This document shows positions 25,051 through 35,634 of a stretch of 64,000 bases of DNA, one piece after another; the first letter of the stretch is position 1; every line of letters starts with the position of its first letter. The position numbers were made by a program, and so were the translations under genes. This DNA is from Pseudomonas fluorescens (lineage in GTDB: Bacteria; Pseudomonadota; Gammaproteobacteria; Pseudomonadales; Pseudomonadaceae): NCBI RefSeq assembly GCF_002022275.1, contig NZ_MSDF01000054.1, forward strand, positions 1-64,000, given 5' to 3'. The notes beneath the pieces are model-generated. The model made no database searches. It was given only the letters and a program-made list of their open reading frames with translations, and was not told the origin of the DNA.

Positions 25051-26076
25051 ATGTACGTCGACTCTAATACCCTGCCAGCGCTGTTCGCACTGCTCACACA
25101 GCTGAAGGCGCAGAAAAACTTACTGGGCGAGACCATTAGCGCTTCACTTGACCAACTGAATGAAACAGCAACAGAGACCGGTTTTGAACTGTTCTCACTT
25201 GAGTACTACGACAGAGCCGAGCTGTGCCTGACCATAGCGGCCGCGCAAGGTAACGCTGACGCACAGTACGCCATGGCAACCTGTGTCACCCGCAGGGATG
25301 GTGGTTTTCGCGTAGCGTCTGAAGAAACCCGCAAATGGCTCAGCTTGGCAGCCGTGCAGAACCATATTCCATCGTTAATGCGATTGGGTGATGCTGACTC
25401 CCTGGAAAAAGCCAATGAGCTGCTCCAGCCAAAGGCCACCGCGGGTGACACTCAGGCCATGCGGCTACTGTTCGAACTCAGCAAAGATGTGAACTGGCTG
25501 ACTATGGCCGTCGCACAGGGCGATCACGCAGCAGAGTTCCAACTCGCCCAAGCCTATCGCGACACACCAGGGTTGATTCCCAACCCTGTGGAGCGCCGCG
25601 CACGGGTCGAAGAACTCCTGCAGAGAGCGGCCGACGGCGGCGACCTGCAGGCGCTGGCTGAGCGTGTATTTTCCGCAAACTCCACCGCCACCGTCCTGGA
25701 AAAACAACAACGGCTGGTGCAGTTCGCAGGGTCAGGGCAATTGGATGCGCTCCTGGAATATGGGTATGCGCTCGCCGGCATGCCGCGTAATGGCGAAGAG
25801 ATGTCTAATTTTGCACAGCGGCATCGTTCGGCGCCGCGTACGTATGGGCTTGAAAGAGATTTCGGCAAAGCCTATGCCGTGCTGGGCTTGGTACTGACCA
25901 TCATGCCCGCCGACCCAAGTGCTGAAATACTGAGACAAGACATGGACGCCATTTGGCATCAGATGACGCCACAACAGTATGCGGCCAGCGGTGCCACCAG
26001 GCTCGAAATGCAGTCCAACATTCCCAGGGTGTTCAAGACAATCGCGCCTGTGATCCTTGTGGGTCGGCCGATCTGA
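25051..26076 (+). CDS. Sel1/TPR-like repeat protein of unknown function
   Basis: Protein of 341 residues without signal peptide or membrane segment. It contains degenerate Sel1-type helix pairs with the A-x-x-G-x-x-x-A pattern: LTIAAAQGNADAQYAMATC, LSLAAVQNHIPSLMRLGD, LTMAVAQGDHAAEFQLAQAY and LQRAADGGDLQALAERV. Such repeats form solenoids for protein contacts. The partner is unknown. A hairpin spans its ribosome site. It converges on gdhB and shares a terminator with it. Confidence 0.7.
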   Translation: MYVDSNTLPALFALLTQLKAQKNLLGETISASLDQLNETATETGFELFSLEYYDRAELCLTIAAAQGNADAQYAMATCVTRRDGGFRVASEETRKWLSLAAVQNHIPSLMRLGDADSLEKANELLQPKATAGDTQAMRLLFELSKDVNWLTMAVAQGDHAAEFQLAQAYRDTPGLIPNPVERRARVEELLQRAADGGDLQALAERVFSANSTATVLEKQQRLVQFAGSGQLDALLEYGYALAGMPRNGEEMSNFAQRHRSAPRTYGLERDFGKAYAVLGLVLTIMPADPSAEILRQDMDAIWHQMTPQQYAASGATRLEMQSNIPRVFKTIAPVILVGRPI

Positions 26077-26107
26077 TCACTGAGATTCACCGTTTCCGAT
26101 AGCCCAT

Positions 26108-26147
26108 AAAAAATCCCCGCATCGTTCAATGCGGGGATTTTTTGTTT
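26108..26147. terminator. Bidirectional terminator
   Basis: AAATCCCCGCAT pairs with ATGCGGGGATTT around a six-base loop, with A's on one side and T's on the other. It serves both the Sel1-like gene and gdhB. Confidence 0.92.
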
Positions 26148-26166
26148 TCAACAACCGGTCAGGGGT

Positions 26167-29100
26167 TTACAACACCGACTGACCGCTCAACGCCAGGTCG
26201 AGCAACTCACGGTTGGCCACCGCGTACATGGCGTAGTCCGTGCCAACTGCTGCACGAATTTCCACCATCATCGAGACCCAACGATCCGCCATGTCTTTGT
26301 GCTGCTCAAGCCACAGGGCCACACGGGCTTCCATGTCTTGTGGCGCGTCGGCCATTTGCAGTACAGAGATGGTGATCGCCCGTTGCTGCCAGTCCACGTC
26401 ATCACGGAAGGCTTCGCGGGCCTGGGCCTGCCAGTTGTTGGCCACCGGCAGATCGCTGATCTGCTGCAGGTACCACGGCAAGTCCAGGGCGCTGCCGACG
26501 GCGAAGTAGGCCTTGGCCACTTCGGCGGCGTCATGCCCGGTCACGTCGGCGGCTTCGATGATTGGCAGCAAGGTGTACAGGTGGGTAGTCCCTGCAACCA
26601 TGCGAGCCAACAACTCAGGCACACCGGCTTCGGTGTATTTGCCGTAGCGGTTCTGCCAGCCTTCGCGGGTCGGGCCTTCCAGCAGTTCGTCGAGCTTGAG
26701 GCCCAACGCCGCCAGGTGTGGACCGAAGTGCGCGGTGTCACGGCCAGCGTCCTGCTCGTTGCGACGGCTGCGCAGGAACCAGCGTGTAGCACGGCGGCCC
26801 AGGCGCATCAGCTCGTCCATCAGCTCCAGCTGCACGTCAGCAGACACCTGGTGGTCCAGGGCTTCGATCTGACGGAACCAGTGCGGGAGGTGGAAGATGT
26901 CACGCACGATCACGTAAGCGCCCGCCACGTTCGCCGGGCTCATGCCGGTCGACTCTTTGAGCCGTTGAACGAAGGTGATGCCCATGTGGTTGACCAGATC
27001 GTTGGCGATCTGGGTGCTGACAATCTCACGCTTCAGGCGGTGACGACGCATCGCTTCGCCGAACTTGGCGACCAGGCTCGGCGGGAACGCGGTTTCCATG
27101 TCACGGGTCAGGTAGTCGTCATCCGGCACCAGCGACTTGAGCAGCGCTTCCTTGAGGTCGATCTTGCTGTAGGAGATCAGCACCGACAGCTCCGGACGGG
27201 TCAAGCCCTTGCCGGTCGCGGCGCGCTCGGTGAGCTGCTCCTCGGTCGGCAGGTACTCGATGGCGCGGTCCAGCTTGCCACGGCCTTCCAGGTCGCTCAT
27301 CAGGCGCTTGTACTCGGCAGCACGCTCGTAGGCACGGCGCGCGGCCAAGGACAGGGCCTGGGTCTGCTTGTAGTTGTTGCCCAACACCAGGTTGCCGACT
27401 TCGTCGGTCATGCTCGCCAGCAACTGGTTGCGCTGCTTGTCGGTCATGTCACCGGCCTGCACCACTTCGTTGAGCAGGATCTTGATGTTCACTTCGTGGT
27501 CGGAGCAGTCCACACCACCGGCGTTGTCGATGAAGTCGGTGTTGGAACCGCCACCGTTCAGGCCGAATTCCACACGACCCAGCTGGGTCATGCCGAGGTT
27601 ACCGCCCTCGCCCACCACCTTGCAGCGCAACTCGTTGCCATTGACGCGCAATGCGTCGTTGGCCTTGTCGCCCACGTCGGCATGGCTTTCAGTGCTGGCC
27701 TTGACGTAGGTACCGATACCGCCGTTCCACAACAGATCCACCGGCGCCTTGAGCAAGGCGTTCAGCAGTTCGGTCGGGGTCAGCTTGTCGGCCGAGATGT
27801 CGAAGCGTTCTTTCATTTGTGGCGAGATGGCAATGCTCTTCGCGCTGCGCGAGAAGATACCGCCGCCTTCGGACATGATGCTGGTGTCGTAATCCGTCCA
27901 GGCCGAACGTGGCAGGTCGAACAGACGCTGACGTTCAGCGAAGCTGTTTGCCGGGGTCGGGTTTGGATCGATGAAGATGTGCAGGTGGTTGAAGGCCGCG
28001 ACCAGTTGCAGCTTGTCGGACATCAACAAACCGTTACCAAACACGTCACCGGCCATGTCTCCCACGCCGACGACGGTGATGCTGTCTTCCTGCACATTGA
28101 TGCCACGCTCACGGAAGTGACGCTGCACACCGACCCACGCGCCCTTGGCGGTGATGCCCATTTTCTTGTGGTCGTAACCGGCGGAACCACCGGAGGCGAA
28201 CGCATCACCCAGCCAGAAGCCGTAGTCGATCGCGATGCCGTTGGCGATGTCGGAGAAGGTCGCAGTGCCCTTGTCCGCAGCCACCACCAGGTACGGGTCA
28301 TCGTTGTCGTGACGCACCACGTTCAATGGCGGCACCAGCGCGCCGTCTTTCAGGTTGTCGGTGATGTCCAACAGGCCGGAAATGAAGATGCGGTAGCAGG
28401 CGATGCCCTCGGCCGCGATTTCATCACGGGTGCCGCCCAATGGCAGGCGACGCGGCAGGAAGCCGCCCTTGGCGCCCACCGGCACGATGACCGAGTTCTT
28501 CACCTGCTGGGCTTTTACCAGGCCCAACACTTCGGTACGGAAGTCTTCTTCACGGTCGGACCAGCGCAGGCCGCCACGGGCCACGTTGCCAAAGCGTAAA
28601 TGCACGCCTTCAACACGCGGCGAATAGACGAAGATTTCAAACTTCGGCACCGGCTTCGGCAGCTCGGGAATCGCGTGCGGGTTGAACTTGAAGCTGAAGT
28701 ACGACTTGTTCTGGCCGTTGGCGTCAGTCTGGTAGAAGTTGGTGCGCAGCGTGGCCTTGATCAGGTCCAGGTAGCGACGCAGGATGCGGTCTTCGTTGAG
28801 CACCTGAACGTCGTCCAGGGCCGTGAGAATCGCTTGCTCCAGACGTTGCTGCTTGTCTTCCAGGTCGTCGGCGGTGAGCTTGCGCGCCAGGTAGAAGCGG
28901 GTTTTGAACAACCGGGTCAACTCGCGGGCGATATCGGTGTGGTTGTTCAGGGTGGTGGCGATGTAACCCAGGTCAAAGCCCAGGCGGATCTGCTTCAGAT
29001 AACGCGCGTATGCACGCAGCAGCGCGACGTCGCGCCACGGCAGCCCGGCGGTCAGTACCAGGCGGTTGAACGCATCGTTCTCGGCGTCGCCATGCACGAT

Positions 29101-31026
29101 GTGCACGAACGCATCCTGCAGGGTGTCGTTGAGCTGCTGAATGTCCAGGTTCACGCCTTCAGCGGCGATGAACGCAAAGTCATGGATCCAGAACTCACGG
29201 CCATTGGCGTGACGCAGGCGATACGGGAACTCGCCCAGCACACGCAGGCCGAGGTTTTCCAGAATCGGCAACACGTCAGACAGCGCCAGCGGGGTGTCGG
29301 CGTGGTAGAGCTTGCAATGCAGCTCCCGCTGATCCGAGCCCTGCCCCATCGGCTGATAGAAACTCATCACCAGCGGGTTGGCTTCGGTCAGGCTGTTGAG
29401 GTGCTGCATGTCGACCACGGCCGAATGCGCGGCGAAACGCTCGCGGTAGCCGGCCGGGAAGCCTTTCGGGAAGTCCGCCAGCACGTTGGTGCCATGGGCT
29501 TCGCCGAAGCTTTCGACGACGAGGCTGGAGTAGTCGTCCTGCCAGCTGCGGCACGCCTGCACCACTTCTTTTTCCAGCTGCAGCGGGTCGATGTCCAGGC
29601 GGTTTTTCGGATCAACCCGCAGAATCAGCTGCACACGGGCCAGCACGGACTCGGAGAAGAAGGTCCAGAACTCGCAATCCGAGGCTTTCAGGCGATCCAT
29701 CAGCACTTGCTGGATCTTCTGACGCACTTCGGTGGAATAGATGTCGCGCGGCACGTAGGCCAGGCAGTAGCAGAAGCGGCCGTACGGGTCTTTGCGCAGG
29801 AACACGCGGATCTTGTTGCGTTCCTGGATCTGCACAATCGACATCACGGTGCTGAACAGCTCGTCGACCGGGGTCTGGAACAGGTCATCACGTGGCAGCA
29901 CTTCAACCACTTGAGCCAGCTCTTTGCCCAGGTGAGCCTTGGGCTGGAAGCCGGAGCGGCGTTCGATTTCCGCGACCTTGCGGCGGATGTAAGGAATCAC
30001 CCGCACGCTCTCGCCATACACCGAGGAGGTGTAGAGGCCCATGAAACGGTGTTCCTTGATGACTTTGCCGTCGGCGCTGATCTCGCGGATCGACACATAG
30101 TCCGGGTACGCCGGGCGGTGCACGCGGCTTGGGTGCGCAGCCTTGGCGAACGACAGCACAACCGGCTCGTTGAGGTAGGCAACAGCGTAGTCTTCGATGC
30201 GCAGGTCTTCGGCGGTCAGGCCGGCGCGCAGCAGTTTGGTCAGGCCGAGGAAGGAGCTGGCGTCATATTCGATATGACCGCCGTCCGCCGCGTCACGTAC
30301 CACAAACTCTTCATAGCCGAGGAAGGTGAAGTGGTTGCCCACCAGCCATTCGAGGAAGTTCTTGATTTCGGCCTTTTCTTCGCCATCAATCACGAACTGG
30401 CTGGCGTCGATGCCGGCCAGCAAGTCCTGGACCTTGGCCTTCATCGGTTCGAAATCGGCCACGGCCACACGCACTTCGCCCAGCACCTGCTCAAGCTCTT
30501 TGCTCAGTACGTTCAATTCGGCGGCGTTGGCGCAGCGGTCGATTTCCAGGTACATCAGCGATTCTTGCTGAATATCTTCGCCCTGGGTGCCTTTCGGCAG
30601 GATTTCCAGCAGCTCGCCCTTCTTGCCACGGCGCACGCTGAGCACGGTGGTTTGCAGGGTATGAATGCTGTAGCCGCGACGGTTCAGCTCGGTACGTACC
30701 GAGTCCACCAGGAAGGGCAAGTCATGGTGCAACACTTCGACCGCGGTGTGGGTCGACTGCCAGCCATGACGTTCGTAATCGGGGTTGTAGACCCGCACTT
30801 GCGGTTGGGTGTGATCAAAGCGCTCAAGCAGGCGCCAGGCAGACAAGGTGCAACCGGCCAGGTCGGAAAGGCGACGTTGGGTCAGTTCGTCCAGGGAGAT
30901 AATGCCGAAAAATTGCTCAGCGAACAGCGCCACTTGTGGCAGTGCCTGTTCACTGATGTGCTGCGCCAGTGCCGCTTGCAGTTGATGCTGGAAGTCGGCC
31001 TTGCTGGCTGCGGTGAAGAACGCCAT
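26167..31026 (-). CDS. gdhB: NAD-specific glutamate dehydrogenase, 180-kDa class
   Basis: Catabolic glutamate dehydrogenase converting glutamate to 2-oxoglutarate and ammonia with NAD. The 1619 residues match the large GDH class known from Pseudomonas, Streptomyces and Caulobacter. The N-terminal third holds ACT-like regulatory segments. The catalytic core in the middle contains VPVGAKGGFLPRRLP, GVGDMAGDVFGNGLLMS and the Rossmann region with IDNAGGVDCSDHEVNIKILLNE. The C-terminal third is helical. Arginine or allosteric control is known for this class in P. aeruginosa. It is a single gene with long, coincidentally open antisense frames. Confidence 0.95.
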   Translation of the reverse strand: MAFFTAASKADFQHQLQAALAQHISEQALPQVALFAEQFFGIISLDELTQRRLSDLAGCTLSAWRLLERFDHTQPQVRVYNPDYERHGWQSTHTAVEVLHHDLPFLVDSVRTELNRRGYSIHTLQTTVLSVRRGKKGELLEILPKGTQGEDIQQESLMYLEIDRCANAAELNVLSKELEQVLGEVRVAVADFEPMKAKVQDLLAGIDASQFVIDGEEKAEIKNFLEWLVGNHFTFLGYEEFVVRDAADGGHIEYDASSFLGLTKLLRAGLTAEDLRIEDYAVAYLNEPVVLSFAKAAHPSRVHRPAYPDYVSIREISADGKVIKEHRFMGLYTSSVYGESVRVIPYIRRKVAEIERRSGFQPKAHLGKELAQVVEVLPRDDLFQTPVDELFSTVMSIVQIQERNKIRVFLRKDPYGRFCYCLAYVPRDIYSTEVRQKIQQVLMDRLKASDCEFWTFFSESVLARVQLILRVDPKNRLDIDPLQLEKEVVQACRSWQDDYSSLVVESFGEAHGTNVLADFPKGFPAGYRERFAAHSAVVDMQHLNSLTEANPLVMSFYQPMGQGSDQRELHCKLYHADTPLALSDVLPILENLGLRVLGEFPYRLRHANGREFWIHDFAFIAAEGVNLDIQQLNDTLQDAFVHIVHGDAENDAFNRLVLTAGLPWRDVALLRAYARYLKQIRLGFDLGYIATTLNNHTDIARELTRLFKTRFYLARKLTADDLEDKQQRLEQAILTALDDVQVLNEDRILRRYLDLIKATLRTNFYQTDANGQNKSYFSFKFNPHAIPELPKPVPKFEIFVYSPRVEGVHLRFGNVARGGLRWSDREEDFRTEVLGLVKAQQVKNSVIVPVGAKGGFLPRRLPLGGTRDEIAAEGIACYRIFISGLLDITDNLKDGALVPPLNVVRHDNDDPYLVVAADKGTATFSDIANGIAIDYGFWLGDAFASGGSAGYDHKKMGITAKGAWVGVQRHFRERGINVQEDSITVVGVGDMAGDVFGNGLLMSDKLQLVAAFNHLHIFIDPNPTPANSFAERQRLFDLPRSAWTDYDTSIMSEGGGIFSRSAKSIAISPQMKERFDISADKLTPTELLNALLKAPVDLLWNGGIGTYVKASTESHADVGDKANDALRVNGNELRCKVVGEGGNLGMTQLGRVEFGLNGGGSNTDFIDNAGGVDCSDHEVNIKILLNEVVQAGDMTDKQRNQLLASMTDEVGNLVLGNNYKQTQALSLAARRAYERAAEYKRLMSDLEGRGKLDRAIEYLPTEEQLTERAATGKGLTRPELSVLISYSKIDLKEALLKSLVPDDDYLTRDMETAFPPSLVAKFGEAMRRHRLKREIVSTQIANDLVNHMGITFVQRLKESTGMSPANVAGAYVIVRDIFHLPHWFRQIEALDHQVSADVQLELMDELMRLGRRATRWFLRSRRNEQDAGRDTAHFGPHLAALGLKLDELLEGPTREGWQNRYGKYTEAGVPELLARMVAGTTHLYTLLPIIEAADVTGHDAAEVAKAYFAVGSALDLPWYLQQISDLPVANNWQAQAREAFRDDVDWQQRAITISVLQMADAPQDMEARVALWLEQHKDMADRWVSMMVEIRAAVGTDYAMYAVANRELLDLALSGQSVL

Positions 31027-31517
31027 CTGTGGTACTCCGCTTGGGCTTGTTATTGATGAAAGCGTCGCGTGTTATCCCCTTGCGGGGAGACCGTCAGCTC
31101 TGTTCGCCAGTGAAGATAAAAGCACAATAGCGAATCACAGTGACAGGTGGGTGAAGCTGGAAGAGACAGTCAGGTCACATACAACTTCCACGGGATGCGC
31201 ACCTTGCCGGGTGACGGTACGACGGGCAGGTCAGACGCTCGGCACAGGGCACATCCGTTGCGCAGCTTAACGAGTGTAGGAAGACAGCTGCTTGCGACGC
31301 TGCGACATATTCGGTCATCGGTACGCAGGCTGGAGGTTGCGATTGGCGCAACCCGAAATTTCCCGACATGAAATCGGCAATTTTCACGCTTCCGAGTACC
31401 AGAAATGACCGATACAGCCCGTCAGGTCATGCATTGGGTCTGACACAGGAAGCAGCACAAAATTCGCCGCGATGGCACAATTGCCCGCATTACGCCCTAC
31501 CCCAGACAGGATTCCCC
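31027..31517. other. 490-base intergenic region upstream of gdhB
   Basis: Divergent spacer between gdhB and a small gene. It contains a clear hairpin GGTTGCG/CGCAACC at 31335-31353 without a T run. No promoter stands out and no convincing small ORF or RNA gene is seen. Confidence 0.5.
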
Positions 31518-31871
31518 ATGCTGCAACTGAACACTGACGCACTGATGGCAACCCCGTGCGATGACGAAGAAGACAACATGGCCATGCTCTGCTGCCACGG
31601 AAAGAACGGCGAGATGTTCATGCTCACCCGTTACCCGGATGAAGAGGAAGTGGAGCTGACCTGGGATTACGAACCTTCGACCCTCGACGGGCTGAAAGTG
31701 ACGCTGGGCGATACCACGCTGCTGGTGGAGCTGGCTGCCGGCGATGCCGATGCGCTGGGCGGCAAGGACCAATTGCAGATCACCCACAGCACCGCTGCGT
31801 CGGATTTGGCTGAAGTGGAAGAAACCCTGCAGAACATTCTCAAAGGCACCGGTACCTTTAACCGGATCTGA
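31518..31871 (+). CDS. Small acidic protein of unknown function (117 aa)
   Basis: I recognise no family. Strongly acidic and soluble, with an N-terminal CDDEEDN stretch, a CC pair (MLCCHGKNGEMF) and a central beta-rich segment (EVELTWDYEPSTLDGLKVTLGDTTLLVEL). The tail AEVEETLQNILKGTG is helical. ACAGGA precedes the ATG by about eight bases. It is the only gene between gdhB and the Bat operon and appears monocistronic. Confidence 0.7.
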   Translation: MLQLNTDALMATPCDDEEDNMAMLCCHGKNGEMFMLTRYPDEEEVELTWDYEPSTLDGLKVTLGDTTLLVELAAGDADALGGKDQLQITHSTAASDLAEVEETLQNILKGTGTFNRI

Positions 31872-31889
31872 ATGCGCCGAAGATCAAAT

Positions 31890-31990
31890 GTGGGAGCTGG
31901 CTTGTGTGGGAGCTGGCTTGCCTGCGATGCTGGCGACTCGGTCCCTCAGATGGACCCAGTTGATGCCATCGCAGGCAAGCCAGCTCCCAC
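31890..31990. repeat. REPIN with duplicated left end
   Basis: The inverted pair occupies 31906-31990. Its first 16 bases (GTGGGAGCTGGCTTGT) occur once more directly before it at 31890-31905, a small tandem duplication within a REP arm. Confidence 0.88.
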
Positions 31991-32164
31991 ATAAACAGCG
32001 CAAACCTCAGCACCATTTGAGCTAAACACACAAAATTCCTACAAGTTTTCCCGAAATACCGCCCGCGCCGTTAGTCGCTGCACCCCGCGATGCATTAAAG
32101 TAAGCCCCCCAGGCCAGGCGTTTTTTTCTCGACGCCCGGCTCTTCTCTCCAGGAACCGTCATCG

Positions 32165-33124
<960 letters not shown>

Positions 33125-33129
33125 ACCCC

Positions 33130-34062
33130 ATGAACGCCAGCGCAGGGATCCGCGTCACACTCAGCGAACTGATTGAGATGCGCCACCGCGTGCGCGAAGT
33201 GCAGCTGTTTTCCACGCCGAGCCAGCGCAGCCCGTTGATCGGTTTACACCACTCCAAGTTGCGTGGGCGCGGTGTGGATTTCGACCAGGTGCGCGTCTAC
33301 CAGGCGGGCGACGATGTGCGCACCATCGACTGGCGGGTAACGGCGCGTACACAGGAGCCGCACACCAAGCTGTTTCATGAAGAACGCGAGCGGCCGATTT
33401 TCATTATGGTCGAGCAAAGCTGCCGGCTGTTTTTCGGTTCCGGGCAGATGTTCAAATCGGTGCTGGCGGCGCAGGCCGCCAGCCTGATCGGCTGGGCCGC
33501 ATTGGGCCATAACGACCGCGTCGGCGGGCTGGTCTTTGGTGACAGCGAGCACTACGAAATCAAACCCCGGCGCAGCAAGCAAAGCCTGCTGCAACTGCTC
33601 AACCGGCTGGTGCGGGTCAACCAGAGCCTGAACACCGAAAGCCGCCCCGAAGCCGACGCCCTGGGCATGGCCCTGCGCCGTGGCCGTGAAGTGCTGCGCC
33701 CGGGCAGCCTGGTGATTGTGATTTGCGACGAGCGCGCGCTCACCGAAGGCGCCGAACAACAACTGAGCCTGCTGTCGCGGCATTGCGATTTGTTGCTGCT
33801 ACCCATCTCCGACCCACTCGACCACGCCCTGCCCGCCGCCGGGCTACTGAGGTTCGCGCAAAGAGGCGCCCAACTGGAACTCGACACCCTCAATTTTGAT
33901 TTGCGCCAGGCCTACAAAGCCCAGGCCGAAGCACGCATCGCCCGCTGGGAACTGCTCGCACAGAAGCTGCGGATTCTATTGATGCCGCTGAGTACCCAAA
34001 GCGAAATGGTCGAGCAACTGCGCGAATACCTCAACCCGCAACGCCCGGTCAAAAAGCAATGA
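33130..34062 (+). CDS. DUF58 protein
   Basis: About 310 residues with the DUF58 signature GRGVDFDQVRVYQAGDDVRTIDWRVTARTQEPHTKLFHEERERPIFIMVEQS. It has a VWA-like fold, but the MIDAS Asp-x-Ser is replaced by VEQSCR. Such proteins always accompany MoxR ATPases. I chose the ATG at 33130, five bases after the moxR stop; a TTG at 33121 overlaps that stop. Followed by an ATGA overlap with the next gene. Confidence 0.88.
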   Translation: MNASAGIRVTLSELIEMRHRVREVQLFSTPSQRSPLIGLHHSKLRGRGVDFDQVRVYQAGDDVRTIDWRVTARTQEPHTKLFHEERERPIFIMVEQSCRLFFGSGQMFKSVLAAQAASLIGWAALGHNDRVGGLVFGDSEHYEIKPRRSKQSLLQLLNRLVRVNQSLNTESRPEADALGMALRRGREVLRPGSLVIVICDERALTEGAEQQLSLLSRHCDLLLLPISDPLDHALPAAGLLRFAQRGAQLELDTLNFDLRQAYKAQAEARIARWELLAQKLRILLMPLSTQSEMVEQLREYLNPQRPVKKQ

Positions 34063-34553
34063 GCAGCCTCGACCAACTGCAACCCCTGATCGCGCCGCCG
34101 TCGATCGGCTTCTGGCCGCCTGCGCCGGGCTGGTGGCTGTTGCTGCTGGTGATTCCGCTGCTCGGCTGGGGGCTGTGGTGGCTGCGCCGCTTTCTGCCCA
34201 AACGCCAACCGGTGGCCCGTGCCGAACAGCCGCTGGACCCCTTGCGCATCGCGGCGCTGGCCGAACTGGCGCTGATGCCCAAGCCCTACGATGGCGCCCC
34301 CGCCGGCGCCTGGCTGCAACAACTCAATGGTCTGCTCAAACGCCTGTGCCGCAACGACTACCCCTACAGCCAGAGCCACACCCTCAACGGCCGCAAATGG
34401 CTGGCGTTCCTCGACAACCGTTGCCCGGCCGCCGGGCTCACGCGCTGGATGGTGCTGGTGGAAGGTGCCTACAAGCCTGAATGCAAACTCGACGACAAGG
34501 CCATCGCTGGGCTGACTCAAGCCGTCGACACCTGGATTCGCAAACATGTTTGA
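34059..34553 (+). CDS. DUF4381 membrane protein
   Basis: Protein of 164 residues with one membrane helix near residues 25-45 (GWWLLLLVIPLLGWGLWWL) and a cytoplasmic part with YSQSHTLNGRKWLAFLDNRC. Belongs to DUF4381, regularly found between DUF58 and BatA-like genes. It overlaps its upstream neighbour by ATGA and its downstream neighbour by eight bases. Presumed structural partner of the VWA proteins. Confidence 0.85.
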   Translation: MSSLDQLQPLIAPPSIGFWPPAPGWWLLLLVIPLLGWGLWWLRRFLPKRQPVARAEQPLDPLRIAALAELALMPKPYDGAPAGAWLQQLNGLLKRLCRNDYPYSQSHTLNGRKWLAFLDNRCPAAGLTRWMVLVEGAYKPECKLDDKAIAGLTQAVDTWIRKHV

Positions 34554-35634
34554 GTTCGCCTGGCCGTGGATCTTCGCCCTGTTGCCCTTGCCCTGGTTGA
34601 TGCGGCTGGTGTTGCCGGTGGCCGACAGCGGTGAACCCGCGCTTAAAGTCAGCTACCTCGCCGACCTTGAAGGCCTCGCCCGCCGCCGCGCCCGCGCCAA
34701 CCTGCCGGGCTGGCGCCAGCAAGCGCCATTTGTGGTGCTGTGGTTGCTTTTACTCACCGCCGCCGCACGCCCGGAATGGCTGGGCGAACCCTTGCCGATC
34801 GCCGCCAGTGGCCGCGATCTGCTGGTGGCGGTGGACGTGTCCGGCTCCATGGATTTCCCAGACATGCACTGGCAGGACGACGACGTCAGCCGCCTGAGCC
34901 TGGTGCAGCACTTGCTCGGCGACTTCCTTGAAAGCCGCGAAGGCGACCGCGTGGGCCTGATCCTGTTTGGCAGCCAGGCCTACCTGCAAGCGCCGCTGAC
35001 CTTCGACCGGCGCACCGTGCGCACCTGGCTGGATGAAGCGCGTATTGGCATCGCGGGCAAAAATACTGCGATTGGCGATGCCATAGGCTTGGCGCTCAAG
35101 CGCCTGCGCCAGCGTCCGGCGCAAAGCCGCGTGCTGATTCTGGTCACCGACGGCGCCAACAACGCCGGGCAAATTGACCCGCTGACCGCCGCGCGCCTGG
35201 CTGCCGAAGAAGGCGTGAAGATCTACCCGATCGGCATTGGCGCCGACCCGGAACAAACCGGTTCGCTGGGCATTCTCGGCGTCAACCCGAGCCTGGATCT
35301 GGACGAACCGGCACTCAAGGCCATCGCCGACGCCACCGGGGGCCGTTACTTCCGTGCCCGCGACGGCGACGAGCTGCAACAAATCCGCGAAACCCTCGAC
35401 CAGCTCGAACCCGTGGCGCAGCAGCCAACCCAGGCCCGCCCGGCGCAAGCGCTGTACAGCGCGCCCCTGGCCCTGGCGCTGCTGTTGAGCATGTTGCTGG
35501 TGATCCAGGAGCGCTGGCCGAACAACGCTTTGCAACGCGCTTTCAACAAACTGACGTCCAAGGGGATTTTCCTGCAACAGCACCCTGAATGGCGCCAACG
35601 CCTCAAACGCCTGCGTTTGCGGAGGCGTCGATGA
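34546..35634 (+). CDS. BatA-like VWA-domain membrane protein
   Basis: 362 residues. Two N-terminal membrane helices, then a von Willebrand A domain with an intact metal site: DVSGSMD (Asp97, Ser99, Ser101), Thr in NTAIGDAIGLALK and Asp in LVTDGANNAG. A C-terminal membrane helix lies at about 308-325. In Bacteroides, Bat proteins support aerotolerance. In gammaproteobacteria the cluster is linked to envelope stress. It overlaps the next gene by ATGA. Confidence 0.9.
   Translation: MFEFAWPWIFALLPLPWLMRLVLPVADSGEPALKVSYLADLEGLARRRARANLPGWRQQAPFVVLWLLLLTAAARPEWLGEPLPIAASGRDLLVAVDVSGSMDFPDMHWQDDDVSRLSLVQHLLGDFLESREGDRVGLILFGSQAYLQAPLTFDRRTVRTWLDEARIGIAGKNTAIGDAIGLALKRLRQRPAQSRVLILVTDGANNAGQIDPLTAARLAAEEGVKIYPIGIGADPEQTGSLGILGVNPSLDLDEPALKAIADATGGRYFRARDGDELQQIRETLDQLEPVAQQPTQARPAQALYSAPLALALLLSMLLVIQERWPNNALQRAFNKLTSKGIFLQQHPEWRQRLKRLRLRRRR

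Noticed and set aside
26299..31056. Two long open frames antisense to gdhB (766 and 818 codons)
   Set aside because: Explained by the third-position bias of gdhB; translations show no domains.
31335..31353. GGTTGCG/CGCAACC hairpin as terminator
   Set aside because: No T run and no gene ending nearby on either strand.
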